A DNA stretch of 64,000 bases from Halomonas sp. CUBES01 (GTDB lineage Bacteria > Pseudomonadota > Gammaproteobacteria > Pseudomonadales > Halomonadaceae): NCBI RefSeq assembly GCF_020991005.1, contig NZ_JAJLLW010000011.1, positions 1-64,000 on the forward strand, given 5' to 3'. How positions within the stretch are numbered: position 1 is the first letter of the stretch; each line of letters starts with the position of its first letter. Both the position numbers and the translations under genes were made by a program. Under the pieces are notes generated by a model. It ran no database searches, was not told the origin of the DNA, and saw only the letters and a list, made by a program, of their open reading frames with translations. Below are positions 27,694 through 37,097 of this stretch, piece after piece.

Positions 27694-28173
27694 ATGAGTA
27701 CCGAGCGCTATCACCAGCATTTTACTGTCTCATGGGATCAGCTCCATCGTGATGTCCGCCAGCTTTGCCACCAGCTGGTCGAGCGTGACTTCAAGGGCAT
27801 CGTGGCGATTACCCGAGGGGGATTGATTCCGGCTGCCTTGATTGCCCGTGAGCTCAACGTGCGGCTGATCGATACCGTGTGCATCAAGAGCTATGACCAC
27901 ATGGATCAGGGCGGGCTGGACGTTTTGAAAGGCGTGGATCACGACGGCGACGGCTGGCTACTGGTCGATGATCTGGTTGATACCGGCAAAACGGCGCGTG
28001 CAGTGCGCGAAATGCTGCCCAAGGCGCATTTCGTGACCATTTATGCCAAGCCCGAAGGGCGCCCGCTGGTCGATCAGTACTTAACCGAAGTGGCCCAGCA
28101 CTGCTGGATTCAGTTTCCCTGGGACATGGGCGTTGCCTATGTCGAACCGCTGGTTAATCAAGTGAAGAAATAA
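27694..28173 (+). CDS. gpt: Xanthine-guanine phosphoribosyltransferase
   Basis: The 159-residue enzyme converts xanthine and guanine to XMP and GMP. It aligns well with E. coli Gpt: [26 protein letters not shown], the PRPP loop [13 protein letters not shown], and [19 protein letters not shown] near the end. The start at 27694 is chosen by homology; the open frame upstream is an out-of-frame shadow of apt. It lies 7 bp after apt and 2 bp before ung, so these are one operon. Confidence 0.95.
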   Translation: MSTERYHQHFTVSWDQLHRDVRQLCHQLVERDFKGIVAITRGGLIPAALIARELNVRLIDTVCIKSYDHMDQGGLDVLKGVDHDGDGWLLVDDLVDTGKTARAVREMLPKAHFVTIYAKPEGRPLVDQYLTEVAQHCWIQFPWDMGVAYVEPLVNQVKK

Positions 28174-28175
28174 CC

Positions 28176-28859
28176 ATGCCGACCCCGCTTCCCGATGACT
28201 GGAACCGCTGGCTGGGGGGTGAGTTTCAGGCCGACTACATGCTGGCGCTGAAACGCTTTTTGGCGGATGAAAAAGCCGCCAAGAAAACCATCTATCCCCA
28301 TTCATCGCAGTGGTTTCGCGCCTTCGAGCTGACGCCGCTCAGTGACGTCAAGGTCGTGATCCTTGGGCAGGACCCTTATCACGGCCCCCGCCAGGCACAC
28401 GGGCTCTGCTTTTCAGTACAGGCGGGAGTGGCGGTGCCGCCTTCGCTGGTCAATATCTACAAGGAATTGGCCAGTGATGTGGGGGCGGAGCCGGTCAAGC
28501 ACGGGCATCTGGAAGCCTGGGCGAAGCAAGGCGTCCTGTTGCTCAACACCTCGTTGACAGTGGAGAAAGGCAACGCGGCCTCCCACCGCGGCAAAGGCTG
28601 GGAGCCGTTTACCGACCGCGCCATCCAGACGGTCAGCGAGCATGCGCTACCCAGCGTATTCTTGCTGTGGGGCAGTCATGCACGGCAGAAAAAGTCGTTG
28701 ATTGATACGCGCCGCCACCTGGTGCTTGAGGCGCCACACCCCTCGCCACTATCGGCCCATCGAGGCTTTTTTGGCACGCGCCATTTTTCAAAGGCCAATC
28801 GTTTTCTGGTCGAGCAGGGCCGCACGCCCATTGAGTGGCAATTGCCCGCCACCCCTTAA
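28176..28859 (+). CDS. ung: Uracil-DNA glycosylase
   Basis: Ung removes uracil from DNA, starting base-excision repair. The 227-residue protein has the catalytic water-activating Asp66 in [14 protein letters not shown], the VNIYKEL segment, [10 protein letters not shown], and the DNA-minor-groove loop [15 protein letters not shown] holding the catalytic His. Length matches the family (229 in E. coli). The ATG is only 2 bp after the gpt stop, indicating translational coupling to salvage genes. Confidence 0.97.
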   Translation: MPTPLPDDWNRWLGGEFQADYMLALKRFLADEKAAKKTIYPHSSQWFRAFELTPLSDVKVVILGQDPYHGPRQAHGLCFSVQAGVAVPPSLVNIYKELASDVGAEPVKHGHLEAWAKQGVLLLNTSLTVEKGNAASHRGKGWEPFTDRAIQTVSEHALPSVFLLWGSHARQKKSLIDTRRHLVLEAPHPSPLSAHRGFFGTRHFSKANRFLVEQGRTPIEWQLPATP

Positions 28860-28950
28860 CCTGGTGGCGGCTTACGGGTAGAATACGCTCCAATTTTGTA
28901 TGTCTGCGATCACCCGCATTGCCCACAATCCCCTGTAGTGAGGACATCCC

Positions 28951-29580
28951 ATGAGTGTCTATGCCATTAACCATCCGCTTGTTCAGCATAAACTGGGACT
29001 GATGCGTGAAGTCGATCTGAGCACCAAGAGCTTTCGTGAGCTGGCCGGCGAAGTGGCCAAGCTGTTGACCTACGAAGCCACCAAAGGGCTCGAACTCGAA
29101 GATCACACTATTGAAGGATGGAATGGCGAGCCGATTGCCACGCAGCGACTGAAAGGCAAGAAAGTCACCGTCGTGCCGATCCTTCGCGCCGGCCTGGGTA
29201 TGCTCGAGGGCGTTACCGACCTGATTCCCAGCGCGCGGGTCAGCGTGGTGGGGCTGTACCGTGATGAAGAAACGCTTCAGCCGGTGCCGTATTTCGCCAA
29301 GTTTGCCAATGACATCGAAGAGCGCATGGCGATTGTCATCGATCCCATGCTGGCGACCGGCGGCTCCATGGTCGCGACGCTTGACATGCTGCGCGAGCGT
29401 GGCTGCGAACATATGAAGGTGATCGTACTGGTGGCCGCCCCTGAAGGTATCAAGCGAGTTCAGGAAGCGTATCCGGATATCGAGATCTACACGGCGTCAG
29501 TGGATGAGCGACTCGACGAGAACGGCTATATCGTCCCGGGCTTGGGCGATGCCGGCGACAAGATCTTCGGCACACGATAA
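28951..29580 (+). CDS. upp: Uracil phosphoribosyltransferase
   Basis: Upp makes UMP from uracil and PRPP. The 209-residue protein, close to the 208 of E. coli, shows [25 protein letters not shown], the PRPP loop [11 protein letters not shown], and the uracil-binding [16 protein letters not shown] at the C-terminus. GTGAGG precedes the ATG. A terminator separates it partly from uraA, the same upp-uraA order as in E. coli. Confidence 0.97.
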   Translation: MSVYAINHPLVQHKLGLMREVDLSTKSFRELAGEVAKLLTYEATKGLELEDHTIEGWNGEPIATQRLKGKKVTVVPILRAGLGMLEGVTDLIPSARVSVVGLYRDEETLQPVPYFAKFANDIEERMAIVIDPMLATGGSMVATLDMLRERGCEHMKVIVLVAAPEGIKRVQEAYPDIEIYTASVDERLDENGYIVPGLGDAGDKIFGTR

Positions 29581-29597
29581 GCCTTGCAGACCCATCA

Positions 29598-29630
29598 GCC
29601 CCTGGCGTTTCGCGTTAGGGGCATTTTTTT
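29598..29630 (+). terminator. Terminator or attenuator between upp and uraA
   Basis: A 10-bp stem (GCCCCTGGCG with CGTTAGGGGC, two G-T pairs) is followed by ATTTTTTT. It could reduce uraA expression relative to upp; no separate uraA promoter is obvious. Confidence 0.8.
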
Positions 29631-29668
29631 GCCCAGCCATTAACCTCCAATGATTTGATAGGAGTCGC

Positions 29669-30919
29669 ATGATGCACGATGCGTCCAGCCAGGCTGAATC
29701 CTGGCCGAGAGTCTTGCTCACCGGTGCCCAGATGCTGTTTGTCGCCTTTGGCGCCCTGGTGCTGGTGCCCCTGTTGACGGGTCTTGACCCAAGCGTTGCA
29801 TTATTTACTGCCGGGGTGGGCACGCTGGTGTTCCACACGGTGACCCGATTGACGGTTCCCGTCTTTCTGGCGTCGTCGTTTGCCTTCATTGCGCCGATTC
29901 AGGGATCGATCGCCAACTTTGGCGTATCGGCTACGCTCGGCGGGCTGATGGTGGCGGGGCTGGTATACGTGGCGATTTCCATGGCGGTGCGCCTCAAAGG
30001 CACCGGCTGGCTGCATCGTCTGCTGCCGCCGGTGGTGGTGGGGCCGGTGATCATGGTGATCGGGCTGGCCCTGGCCCCGGTAGCGGTCGAGATGGCGACC
30101 GGTGAAACCAGCGATCACATTGGCTACGGTTCCGCGCTGTTCCTGTCCATGGCGAGCCTGTTGGTAACCCTGATACTGGCCGTCTTCGGGCGCGGACTGC
30201 TGCGCCTGATCCCCATCATGGGCGGGATCATCGTGGGCTATTGCCTGGCCTTGCTGATGGGGCTTGTCGACTTCACGCCCGTTCAGGACACCGACTGGCT
30301 GGCGCTGCCGGCGTTTACCGCGCCCACTTTCCACTGGGCGGCGGTTCTGTTTATGATTCCTGTCGCCATTGCGCCGGCGGTGGAGCATATTGGGGACATG
30401 GTGGCGATCGGCTCGGTCACCCGCCGCAATTACCTTGAAAAGCCCGGGCTGCACCGCACCTTGCTGGGCGATGGTCTGGCGACCACGGTGGCCGCGCTGT
30501 TCGGTGGCCCGCCGAATACGACCTACTCGGAAGTGACCGGGGCGGTGACGCTGACTCGGGCTTTCAATCCCCGCTATATGGTAGTGGCGGCGGTGCTTGC
30601 GATTTCACTGGCCTTTATTGCCAAGCTGGGTGCGCTGCTGCAAACCATTCCGGGTCCCGTCATGGGCGGCATCATGACGCTGCTGTTTGGTTCCATCGCG
30701 GTGGTGGGGATGAACACGCTGGTGCGGGCAGGGCATTCGTTAACCGCACCGCGTAACCTGGTCGTGGTGTCGTTGATTCTCGTGTTTGGTATCGGCGGTA
30801 TGCAGGTTGGCGGTGGTCAATTTACCTTGCAGGGCGTTAGTCTGGCAGCGTTGGTCGGCATTGTTTTGAATTGGCTGCTGCCCGCCGAGCAGGAAGACGA
30901 CGTCGCGGATGCTCACTAA
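29669..30919 (+). CDS. uraA: Uracil permease UraA
   Basis: This 416-residue NCS2 transporter imports uracil with protons. It has the family marks QMLFVAFGALVLVPLLTGLD, VPVFLASSFAFIAPI near helix 3, AVEHIGDMVAIG with the substrate-binding glutamate, and GGPPNTTYSEVTGAV in helix 10. Starts at 29669 and 29672 (ATGATG) are equivalent; AGGAG lies 5 nt upstream. It works with Upp, which traps uracil as UMP. Confidence 0.95.
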   Translation: MMHDASSQAESWPRVLLTGAQMLFVAFGALVLVPLLTGLDPSVALFTAGVGTLVFHTVTRLTVPVFLASSFAFIAPIQGSIANFGVSATLGGLMVAGLVYVAISMAVRLKGTGWLHRLLPPVVVGPVIMVIGLALAPVAVEMATGETSDHIGYGSALFLSMASLLVTLILAVFGRGLLRLIPIMGGIIVGYCLALLMGLVDFTPVQDTDWLALPAFTAPTFHWAAVLFMIPVAIAPAVEHIGDMVAIGSVTRRNYLEKPGLHRTLLGDGLATTVAALFGGPPNTTYSEVTGAVTLTRAFNPRYMVVAAVLAISLAFIAKLGALLQTIPGPVMGGIMTLLFGSIAVVGMNTLVRAGHSLTAPRNLVVVSLILVFGIGGMQVGGGQFTLQGVSLAALVGIVLNWLLPAEQEDDVADAH

Positions 30920-30946
30920 ACCGCATTTATACGGAGCCGAGCGCTT

Positions 30947-31510
30947 ATGCAGTTAGCCACATCGCTACCCTTTCCGGTGTTGGGCATTGCGGCCTGGAGC
31001 GGGACGGGGAAAACGACCCTTCTTGAGCAGCTGTTGCCACGCCTGGGCGATGAGGGCGTCAAGGTGGCGGTGATCAAGCATGCCCACCACCGTTTTGACG
31101 TCGACCAGCCGGGCAAAGACAGCTACAAGCTCCGCCACGCCGGCGCGGCGCCGGTACTGGTGGCCTCGCGTCACCGTCTCGCGCTGATGCAGGAAACCCC
31201 GGGAGAGGACGAGCCTGATCTCAACCAGCTGCTATCGATGATGGCGGTGCATGCGCCTGACCTGGTGCTGGTGGAAGGGTTTAAAGCATGGCCTTTACCC
31301 AAGCTGGTGCTTTATCGTCAGGGTATCGGGGAGGTGGATATTCTTAGCGGTTCGCACGTTGAGGCTGTCGCGCTTGATGGCGATTGCCCCGTGATACTAC
31401 CCGCCTCGACGACGCAACTGGCACTTAACGATACGGACGCCATTGCACGCTGGGTGATCGAGTGGATGGCGAGCCAAAGGCTCAACGATGTTTCACGCAA
31501 TGACAGGTGA
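30947..31510 (+). CDS. mobB: Molybdopterin-guanine dinucleotide biosynthesis protein MobB
   Basis: MobB is a GTP-binding helper of MobA in attaching GMP to molybdopterin. The 187-residue P-loop protein shows [35 protein letters not shown], and [15 protein letters not shown], all characteristic of the family. It starts the mobB-moaCD-moaE run, with mobB and moaCD separated by only 4 bp. No mobA is in this window. Confidence 0.94.
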   Translation: MQLATSLPFPVLGIAAWSGTGKTTLLEQLLPRLGDEGVKVAVIKHAHHRFDVDQPGKDSYKLRHAGAAPVLVASRHRLALMQETPGEDEPDLNQLLSMMAVHAPDLVLVEGFKAWPLPKLVLYRQGIGEVDILSGSHVEAVALDGDCPVILPASTTQLALNDTDAIARWVIEWMASQRLNDVSRNDR

Positions 31511-31514
31511 CACC

Positions 31515-32321
31515 ATGCAGTTAACGCATCTCAATAGCCGCGGCGAAGCCCGTATGGTCGACGTTGCGGACAAACAGGAAACTCGCCGTGAAGCCGTGGC
31601 CTCCGGGCGCATTGTGATGCAGCCCGCTACCCTTTCGCAGTTAAGCGAGGGCTCCCTGCCCAAGGGCGATGTGCTGGCCACGGCCCGCATCGCCGGCATT
31701 CAGGCGGCAAAACGCACCCACGAGCTGATCCCGCTTTGCCACTCGCTGGCGCTGTCGAAAGTGTCCATCGAGTTTGATTTAGATCCGGTGGAAAGCTGTG
31801 TGCATGTGACGGCAAGCTGCCGCTTGAATGGACGTACCGGCGTGGAGATGGAAGCGCTGACCGCTGTCTCTGTTGCCTGCCTGACGCTTTACGACATGTG
31901 CAAGGCCGTCGACAAGTCCATGCGCATAGACGCCGTACAGCTCGACAGCAAGCGTGGCGGGCAGCGTGGGGAGTACCAGCGTGAGGCCGCGCCGGAAGCG
32001 GCCGCCCCGATTGTGACCGGCCAGGGCGCCGCAGGCGAGGTCAGCCTGGGTGAGCGCTGTCATTCTCCCTGTGTGCTGGTCAAGTTCCTGGCGGAGCTAC
32101 GCGAGCAACTGGGTGAAAACGAGCGCGTCGTGACCTTTGACCAGCTGCCCAGCCGGGATATTGCCGGACTGAAGGCGGCACTGGTAGCCCAGGACGAGCG
32201 CTTTCAGCAACTCCAGGACAAGCGTACGCTGTGCGCCATCAACCAGGTAATGGCCAACGATGCCGCCTTCATTACCGATGACGATGAAGTGGCTTTTTTC
32301 CCGCCGGTCACAGGGGGCTAG
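31515..32321 (+). CDS. Fused MoaC-MoaD molybdenum cofactor synthesis protein
   Basis: One 268-residue frame carries two proteins that are usually separate. Residues 1-160 are MoaC, which forms cyclic pyranopterin monophosphate: [42 protein letters not shown] (69-76), [13 protein letters not shown] (109-121) and DMCKAVDK (127-134). After a 25-residue Ala/Gly-rich linker, residues 186-268 are MoaD, the sulfur carrier of molybdopterin synthase, ending in [13 protein letters not shown]. The C-terminal Gly-Gly that must be adenylated and thiolated is free, so both activities look intact. I see no frame break at the junction. An AGGTG site precedes ATG 31515. Confidence 0.93.
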   Translation: MQLTHLNSRGEARMVDVADKQETRREAVASGRIVMQPATLSQLSEGSLPKGDVLATARIAGIQAAKRTHELIPLCHSLALSKVSIEFDLDPVESCVHVTASCRLNGRTGVEMEALTAVSVACLTLYDMCKAVDKSMRIDAVQLDSKRGGQRGEYQREAAPEAAAPIVTGQGAAGEVSLGERCHSPCVLVKFLAELREQLGENERVVTFDQLPSRDIAGLKAALVAQDERFQQLQDKRTLCAINQVMANDAAFITDDDEVAFFPPVTGG

Positions 32322-32322
32322 G

Positions 32323-32775
32323 ATGCAGATTACCATCCGCGTGCAGGCAGAACCTTTCGATATGGCCTTCGGCTACGCAGACAGCATCGCCGGGCGAACC
32401 GATATCGGCGGGATCGTCAGCTTTACCGGGCTGGTGCGTGACTTCAACGAAACGCCCGATGTGACCGGCTTGACCCTCGAACACTACCCGGGAATGACCG
32501 AGGCGACCCTGCAGCGGATTGCCGAGCAGGCCGGCGAGCGCTGGTCGCTCAATGCCGTGACGATCATTCATCGCGTGGGGCATATGCGCCCGGGGGATGC
32601 CATTGTCAGAGTGCTGGTGGCAAGCGCCCATCGGCGCGAAGCCTTCGAGGCCTGCGATTTCATCATGGACTGGTTGAAAACCCAGGCGCCCTTCTGGAAG
32701 AAAGAGCACGGCCGGCAAGGCGACTACTGGGTCAAGGAGCGGCGCTCGGACATCGACGATGCGGCCCGCTGGTAG
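32323..32775 (+). CDS. moaE: Molybdopterin synthase catalytic subunit MoaE
   Basis: MoaE uses two thiocarboxylated MoaD proteins to convert the pyranopterin precursor to molybdopterin. The 150-residue protein shows IGGIVSFTGLVRDF, LEHYPGMTE, RVGHMRPGDAIVRVLVAS, and the catalytic lysines in APFWKKEHG. The start is 1 bp after the moaCD stop, so the MoaD part and MoaE are made in step. The larger open frame upstream is a shadow of moaCD. Confidence 0.95.
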   Translation: MQITIRVQAEPFDMAFGYADSIAGRTDIGGIVSFTGLVRDFNETPDVTGLTLEHYPGMTEATLQRIAEQAGERWSLNAVTIIHRVGHMRPGDAIVRVLVASAHRREAFEACDFIMDWLKTQAPFWKKEHGRQGDYWVKERRSDIDDAARW

Positions 32776-32806
32776 GCAACGCCCCGTCGTGGCGCCAACG
32801 GTGAGA

Positions 32807-34486
32807 TTACTCGTCAGCGATCGGTGCGGGGAGGTCGCTGGCCATGATCTGCAGATGCACCTCGGGCAGGTGCTGAAGGCGTTCGGCGAGCCAGGCGATC
32901 AAGCGCGGCTGAAGGCCAAGTCTTAAGTCGGCCAGCGTATCGGCGTGCAGGTCGGCCAGTTGCTCATCCAGCCATTCGCTGAAGCTGTCTTCATCAAGCG
33001 CATTGGCGCCTGTGTTGTCGAGCATCAGGCGGCCGATGCGTGCCCAGCCGGTCTCTGTCGCGCAGACCGGCAGCGCCAGATACAGGCTTCCCCGGCGTGG
33101 ATGGGTGCTGGTATCGCCTTCAAGCCCCGGGTGAGGGACGACACTGTTCTGGCTGACGATGCACGGCGGCTGAGGGTAATGCTGTTCGTGCTGCAGCCCC
33201 TGCTGATCAAAGCGGATCATGTCGCCGTTGACCGGTGCCAGCGGGGCGTCGATGCCGAGCGATGTTGCCAGCCGCTGATGCGCCTGCTGATGAAGGCTCT
33301 CGCCATGGACGGGCAGTAGATGCTGCGGCGATAGCCACTGATAGAAGCGCGTCATCTCCTCCTGCGCGGGATGCCCGGTGGCATGCAGTTCTGGATGGTT
33401 GAATTCATCGAAGAGCTGGACGCCAAGCTGTTGCAGGCGCTTTTTCAGCTGCTCGATCGGCCGCTCGTTGCCGGGTATGGCTTTAGCAGAAAAGATCACG
33501 TTGTCGCCCGGCTGTAGATCAACGTGGGGATGACGCCCCTGGGCGAGTCGCTGCAGCGCGGCGCGCGGCTCGCCCTGGCTGCCGGTGGCAATCACGACGA
33601 CTTCATCGGGGGGAAGGTATCCCAGGTCGTGGGCGGGCACCACCGCCGGAAAGTCATCCATATAGCCGAGGCCCCGCGCCACACTCACCATGCGTTCCAT
33701 CGAGCGTCCCATCAAGCTGACGCGCCGTCCACACTGTTCGGCCGCGCGGCCGATTGCCAGCACGCGGGCCAGGTTACTGGCAAAGCAGGAAACGATCACC
33801 CGCCCTTCGCATTGGGTAAGCGTCCTGGCCAGCGCGCGGGCCACGTCGCCTTCACTGCCGGAGTGGCCGGGTACGGGGGCGTTGGTGGAATCGCCGACCA
33901 CCAGGTCGACGGGGGCGAGCGCCTTGAACTGTGAGGAATCGATCGGCGCACCAATGATCGGTTCGGGATCCAGTTTCCAGTCCCCGCTATGCAGGACGCG
34001 ATAGGGGCCGGCCATGACCAGCAGCGCGCAGCTTTCCGGAATCGAATGGGGCACGCCCAGATAGCGCAGACTGAAGGGCCCGCTTTCCAGCGCCTCGCCG
34101 GGTTCGATAACCTGAATGGCGGCGCTGCTCAACTGGTGTTCGGCAAACTTGAGACGCAGCAGGCCAGCGGCCAGGGGGGTGGCATACACAGGGCACTGCC
34201 AATGCGGCCATAACCAGGCAACCGCGCCAATGTGGTCTTCATGGCCGTGGGTGATATACAGGGCCTTGGGGGCTATGCCCAGCGCCTTGGGCGTATCCAG
34301 GTTGGGCACCTGGAGGGGGGCGTTGGGCAAGTCCTGACGGATCATCATGCCACAGTCCACGGCGATCCAGTGATCCTCGTATCCGTATAGCGTCAGGTTC
34401 ATGCCGATTTCCCCGCAGCCACCCAGCGGCAAGAGGCGGAGAGGAGGGCGACGACGGGGACGAATATGAACGCGCGGTGGATGCAT
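32807..34486 (-). CDS. rnj: Ribonuclease J family metallo-beta-lactamase/beta-CASP RNase
   Basis: The 559-residue protein matches RNase J in length and motifs: LPLGGCGEIGMNL at the start, the zinc site ITHGHEDHIGA, LHSGDWKLDP, VVGDSTNAP (beta-CASP motif A), IATGSQGEPRAAL, GHPAQEEM and LPVHGES. A C-terminal domain follows at about residues 450-559. RNase J is a 5' exonuclease and endonuclease central to RNA decay in Firmicutes and many other bacteria; E. coli lacks it. Its presence in a gammaproteobacterium that also has RraA is notable. The start has only a weak ribosome-binding site, but the GGCGEIG motif leaves little room for another. Confidence 0.9.
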   Translation of the reverse strand: MHPPRVHIRPRRRPPLRLLPLGGCGEIGMNLTLYGYEDHWIAVDCGMMIRQDLPNAPLQVPNLDTPKALGIAPKALYITHGHEDHIGAVAWLWPHWQCPVYATPLAAGLLRLKFAEHQLSSAAIQVIEPGEALESGPFSLRYLGVPHSIPESCALLVMAGPYRVLHSGDWKLDPEPIIGAPIDSSQFKALAPVDLVVGDSTNAPVPGHSGSEGDVARALARTLTQCEGRVIVSCFASNLARVLAIGRAAEQCGRRVSLMGRSMERMVSVARGLGYMDDFPAVVPAHDLGYLPPDEVVVIATGSQGEPRAALQRLAQGRHPHVDLQPGDNVIFSAKAIPGNERPIEQLKKRLQQLGVQLFDEFNHPELHATGHPAQEEMTRFYQWLSPQHLLPVHGESLHQQAHQRLATSLGIDAPLAPVNGDMIRFDQQGLQHEQHYPQPPCIVSQNSVVPHPGLEGDTSTHPRRGSLYLALPVCATETGWARIGRLMLDNTGANALDEDSFSEWLDEQLADLHADTLADLRLGLQPRLIAWLAERLQHLPEVHLQIMASDLPAPIADE

Positions 34487-34662
34487 CAGAATCTTAAAGC
34501 CTAAAAAGTAATGCCTTAACTATACGGGATGGGGTGGGCGGCTAACAATGACTGCGGTAACGGGCGGTGATTGCGCGCCTGGCATTGGGTACAATAGACG
34601 TTTGTTGAATGCCCGGGGCGGTGAAAAGCGACCCCGGGTGCACACCGTCAAGAGTATTTATC

Positions 34663-35517
34663 ATGTCGCATTTTTATCGGTTGGTGGTTTCCTGCCCGGA
34701 TCAGGTGGGGATTGTTGCACAGGTGTCGAGTTTTATCGCTCAGCAGGGGGGGTCGATTACCGAGGCGAGCCAGCACTCCGACCTGGAAACCGGACGTTTC
34801 TTCATGCGCTACGAAATTCTGGCGGATTCGTTGGACATGTCGGCAGAGGCATTACGGTCGGCGTTTGAGCCGGTCGCCGTGCGTTTCGATATGCAGTGGT
34901 CGTTGGTGGATACCCAGCAGCGTCGCCGCGTGGTGCTGATGGTCTCGCGGGAATCCCACTGTCTGGTCGATCTGCTTTACCGTTGGCAGGTGGGCGAGCT
35001 GGACTGCGATATCGTCGGGGTGATTTCCAACCATGACGATATGCGCTCGTTGACCGAGTGGTACGCGATTCCCTATTACCACGTGCCTGTCAATCCGGCG
35101 GATAAAGCCGTTGCCTTTGAGCAGGTTCAGGCACATATCGACGAGGCGCGAGCCGACTGCATCGTACTCGCACGTTACATGCAAATTTTGCCGCCGGCAT
35201 TGTGCCAGCGCTACGCCGGGCAGGTGATCAATATCCACCACAGCTTTTTGCCTTCCTTTGCCGGCGCCAAGCCCTATCACCAAGCCTATGAGCGCGGCGT
35301 CAAGCTGATCGGTGCGACCTGTCATTATGTGACCCAGGAACTGGATGCGGGGCCGATCATCGAGCAGGACATCCACCGGGTGAGCCATTGCCACACACCG
35401 ACGGATCTGGTGCGTTTTGGCCGCGATGTGGAAAAAGCCGTGCTGGCACGGGGTCTTCGCTGGCACCTGGAAGACCGCGTGCTGGTTCATGGCAACAAAA
35501 CCGTCGTGTTCAGCTAG
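34663..35517 (+). CDS. purU: Formyltetrahydrofolate deformylase PurU
   Basis: PurU releases formate from 10-formyl-THF, balancing one-carbon pools. The 284-residue protein has an N-terminal ACT domain ([20 protein letters not shown], about 4-90) and a C-terminal formyltransferase fold with [20 protein letters not shown] and the catalytic Asp in [10 protein letters not shown]. The two domains and the HHSFLP variant set it apart from PurN. Start 34663 is by homology; the upstream extension is unlikely. Its end overlaps convergent lexA by 4 bp. Confidence 0.95.
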   Translation: MSHFYRLVVSCPDQVGIVAQVSSFIAQQGGSITEASQHSDLETGRFFMRYEILADSLDMSAEALRSAFEPVAVRFDMQWSLVDTQQRRRVVLMVSRESHCLVDLLYRWQVGELDCDIVGVISNHDDMRSLTEWYAIPYYHVPVNPADKAVAFEQVQAHIDEARADCIVLARYMQILPPALCQRYAGQVINIHHSFLPSFAGAKPYHQAYERGVKLIGATCHYVTQELDAGPIIEQDIHRVSHCHTPTDLVRFGRDVEKAVLARGLRWHLEDRVLVHGNKTVVFS

Positions 35518-36176
35518 CCAAGCGCCTGACCATTGCCACCGCGGATAACCCCGACGCCCACGCCCTCGATGTCGAGCGGTTGGGTGCGTAAATCAATAGT
35601 GATCGGCGCAAAGTCGGGGTTTTCCGCGATCAGGGAGACGTGGTGTCCGTCGCGTTTGAAACGCTTGACGGTAACTTCATCGTCCAGTCGGGCGACGACA
35701 ATCTGGCCGTCGCGTACTCGCTGGGTGCGATGTACGGCGAGCAGGTCGCCTTCAAGAATGCCGACGTTCTGCATGGAAAGCCCGCGCACGCGCAAGAGGT
35801 AATCCGCCCTGGGCGTAAAGTAGTCGGCGGGCAGCGGGCAGTAACGGTCAATGTGCTCGGCGGCCAGAATAGGGCTGCCCGCAGCGACTTCGCCGATGAT
35901 CGGCAGGCCGGTGCCGGGATCCGCCGCTGCGGGCTGGCTATCCGGGGTGTCCTGGGGCTCCTGATTGGGCAGGCGAATACCCCGTGAGGTATTGCGGATG
36001 ATGCGAATGACCCCTTTGCGCTCGAGCGCCCGCAAGTGCTCTTCTGCCGCATTGGGCGAGCGAAAGCCCAGTGCCTTGGCGATTTCTGCCCGGGTGGGTG
36101 GATAGCCAAGCTCCGCCATGGTCTTGACAATAAAGTCGAACACATTCTGTTGACGAACGGTTAACGGCCGTGACAT
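35514..36176 (-). CDS. lexA: SOS repressor LexA
   Basis: The 220-residue repressor has the N-terminal winged helix ([37 protein letters not shown]), a linker about 15 residues longer than in E. coli, the self-cleavage Ala99-Gly100 in GEVAAGSPI, and the catalytic Ser134 (RGLSMQNVG) and Lys171 (VTVKRF). It should repress SOS genes until RecA triggers autocleavage. GGAG lies 7 nt before the ATG. It is divergent from psrA, as in P. aeruginosa. Confidence 0.97.
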   Translation of the reverse strand: MSRPLTVRQQNVFDFIVKTMAELGYPPTRAEIAKALGFRSPNAAEEHLRALERKGVIRIIRNTSRGIRLPNQEPQDTPDSQPAAADPGTGLPIIGEVAAGSPILAAEHIDRYCPLPADYFTPRADYLLRVRGLSMQNVGILEGDLLAVHRTQRVRDGQIVVARLDDEVTVKRFKRDGHHVSLIAENPDFAPITIDLRTQPLDIEGVGVGVIRGGNGQALG

Positions 36177-36232
36177 ATCAGTCTCCAGCGTGGGTAAGTG
36201 GACAGGCAGCGTTTCTATAGACCTATCAGTAT

Positions 36233-36248
36233 GTGGTTAAGTATACAG
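36233..36248 (-). promoter_or_regulatory. lexA: Possible degenerate LexA box
   Basis: On the minus strand CTGTATACTTAACCAC has a perfect left half of the CTGTATATATATACAG consensus but a poor right half. LexA usually represses its own gene, so a site here is expected; this is the best match I can see, and it is weak. Confidence 0.3.
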
Positions 36249-36392
36249 TATGTTCCCCTGTCCAGTACATATCTGCTTCCAGCCGGCTAACAACATGATG
36301 TGCAAAGGGATGCGCCGCCGTTCTAGGCGTGATTTAACGCCCATCAACCGTTGAGAGGGGCAACGTGATAACGTAGTATCCTGAGATTGTTT

Positions 36393-36406
36393 AAAACATC
36401 CGTTTT
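36393..36406 (+). promoter_or_regulatory. psrA: PsrA-type operator (autoregulation)
   Basis: AAAAC-ATCC-GTTTT fits the published PsrA consensus (G/C)AAAC-N2-4-GTTT(G/C) in its core. It lies 14 bp before the psrA start, where binding would block transcription or initiation. PsrA of Pseudomonas represses itself and is released by long-chain fatty acids. Confidence 0.65.
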
Positions 36407-36419
36407 CATGGAGAGCAGC

Positions 36420-37097
36420 ATGGCTCAATCGGATACCGTGACGCGCATTCTGGACACGGCGGAAGTGCTGTTTGCCGAGCGCGGCTTTGCCGAAACATCC
36501 TTACGCAATATCACCAGCAAGGCGCGGGTGAACCTGGCGGCGGTAAATTATCATTTCGGCTCAAAGAAGGCGCTCATTCAGGCCGTGTTTGCGCGTTACC
36601 TCGATCCGTTCTCCGAACGTTTCCACAGCGCCCTGGACGCGCTGGAAGCACGTTACGAAGGCCGAGATATCCCGCTTGAAGTGCTGCTCGAGACCATGGC
36701 CACCACGGTGTTGGAGGTGCCCGCGGAGCGTAATAGCCTGAAGGTGTTCATGCGCCTGCTAGGCCTCGCCTACAGTCAGGCCCAGGGGCATTTGCGTCGC
36801 TACATCCAGCATGAATACGGCGATGTATTCAGCCGTTTCACCGAGCTGGTTCGCCGCGCCACCCCCGATCTGCCCGACGCCGAACGCTTCTGGCGGCTAC
36901 ACTTCATGTTAGGTACCGTCATCTTTACCCTGTCGGGGTTGGACGCGCTGCGCGACATTGCCGAAAAGGATTATCACCAGCAGGTATCGGTTCGCGACCT
37001 GGTGCGTCGACTGCGTCCTGTCGTGGTGGCCGCCATGAATGCGCCCTTGCCCGACGAGAAAGACATGGAGCCTCATGCAGACACCGTCGCTCACTGA
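36420..37097 (+). CDS. psrA: TetR family fatty-acid-responsive regulator PsrA
   Basis: The 225-residue protein opens with a TetR helix-turn-helix (RILDTAEVLFAERGFAETSL, then ARVNLAAVNYHFGSKKALIQ), very like PsrA of Pseudomonas. PsrA controls beta-oxidation genes and, in pseudomonads, rpoS, and is released by oleate. GGAGAG precedes ATG 36420, which is preferred over an ATG 11 codons earlier. Divergent lexA on one side and nagZ on the other repeat the Pseudomonas order, supporting orthology. A PsrA-type operator lies in its own promoter. Confidence 0.88.
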   Translation: MAQSDTVTRILDTAEVLFAERGFAETSLRNITSKARVNLAAVNYHFGSKKALIQAVFARYLDPFSERFHSALDALEARYEGRDIPLEVLLETMATTVLEVPAERNSLKVFMRLLGLAYSQAQGHLRRYIQHEYGDVFSRFTELVRRATPDLPDAERFWRLHFMLGTVIFTLSGLDALRDIAEKDYHQQVSVRDLVRRLRPVVVAAMNAPLPDEKDMEPHADTVAH

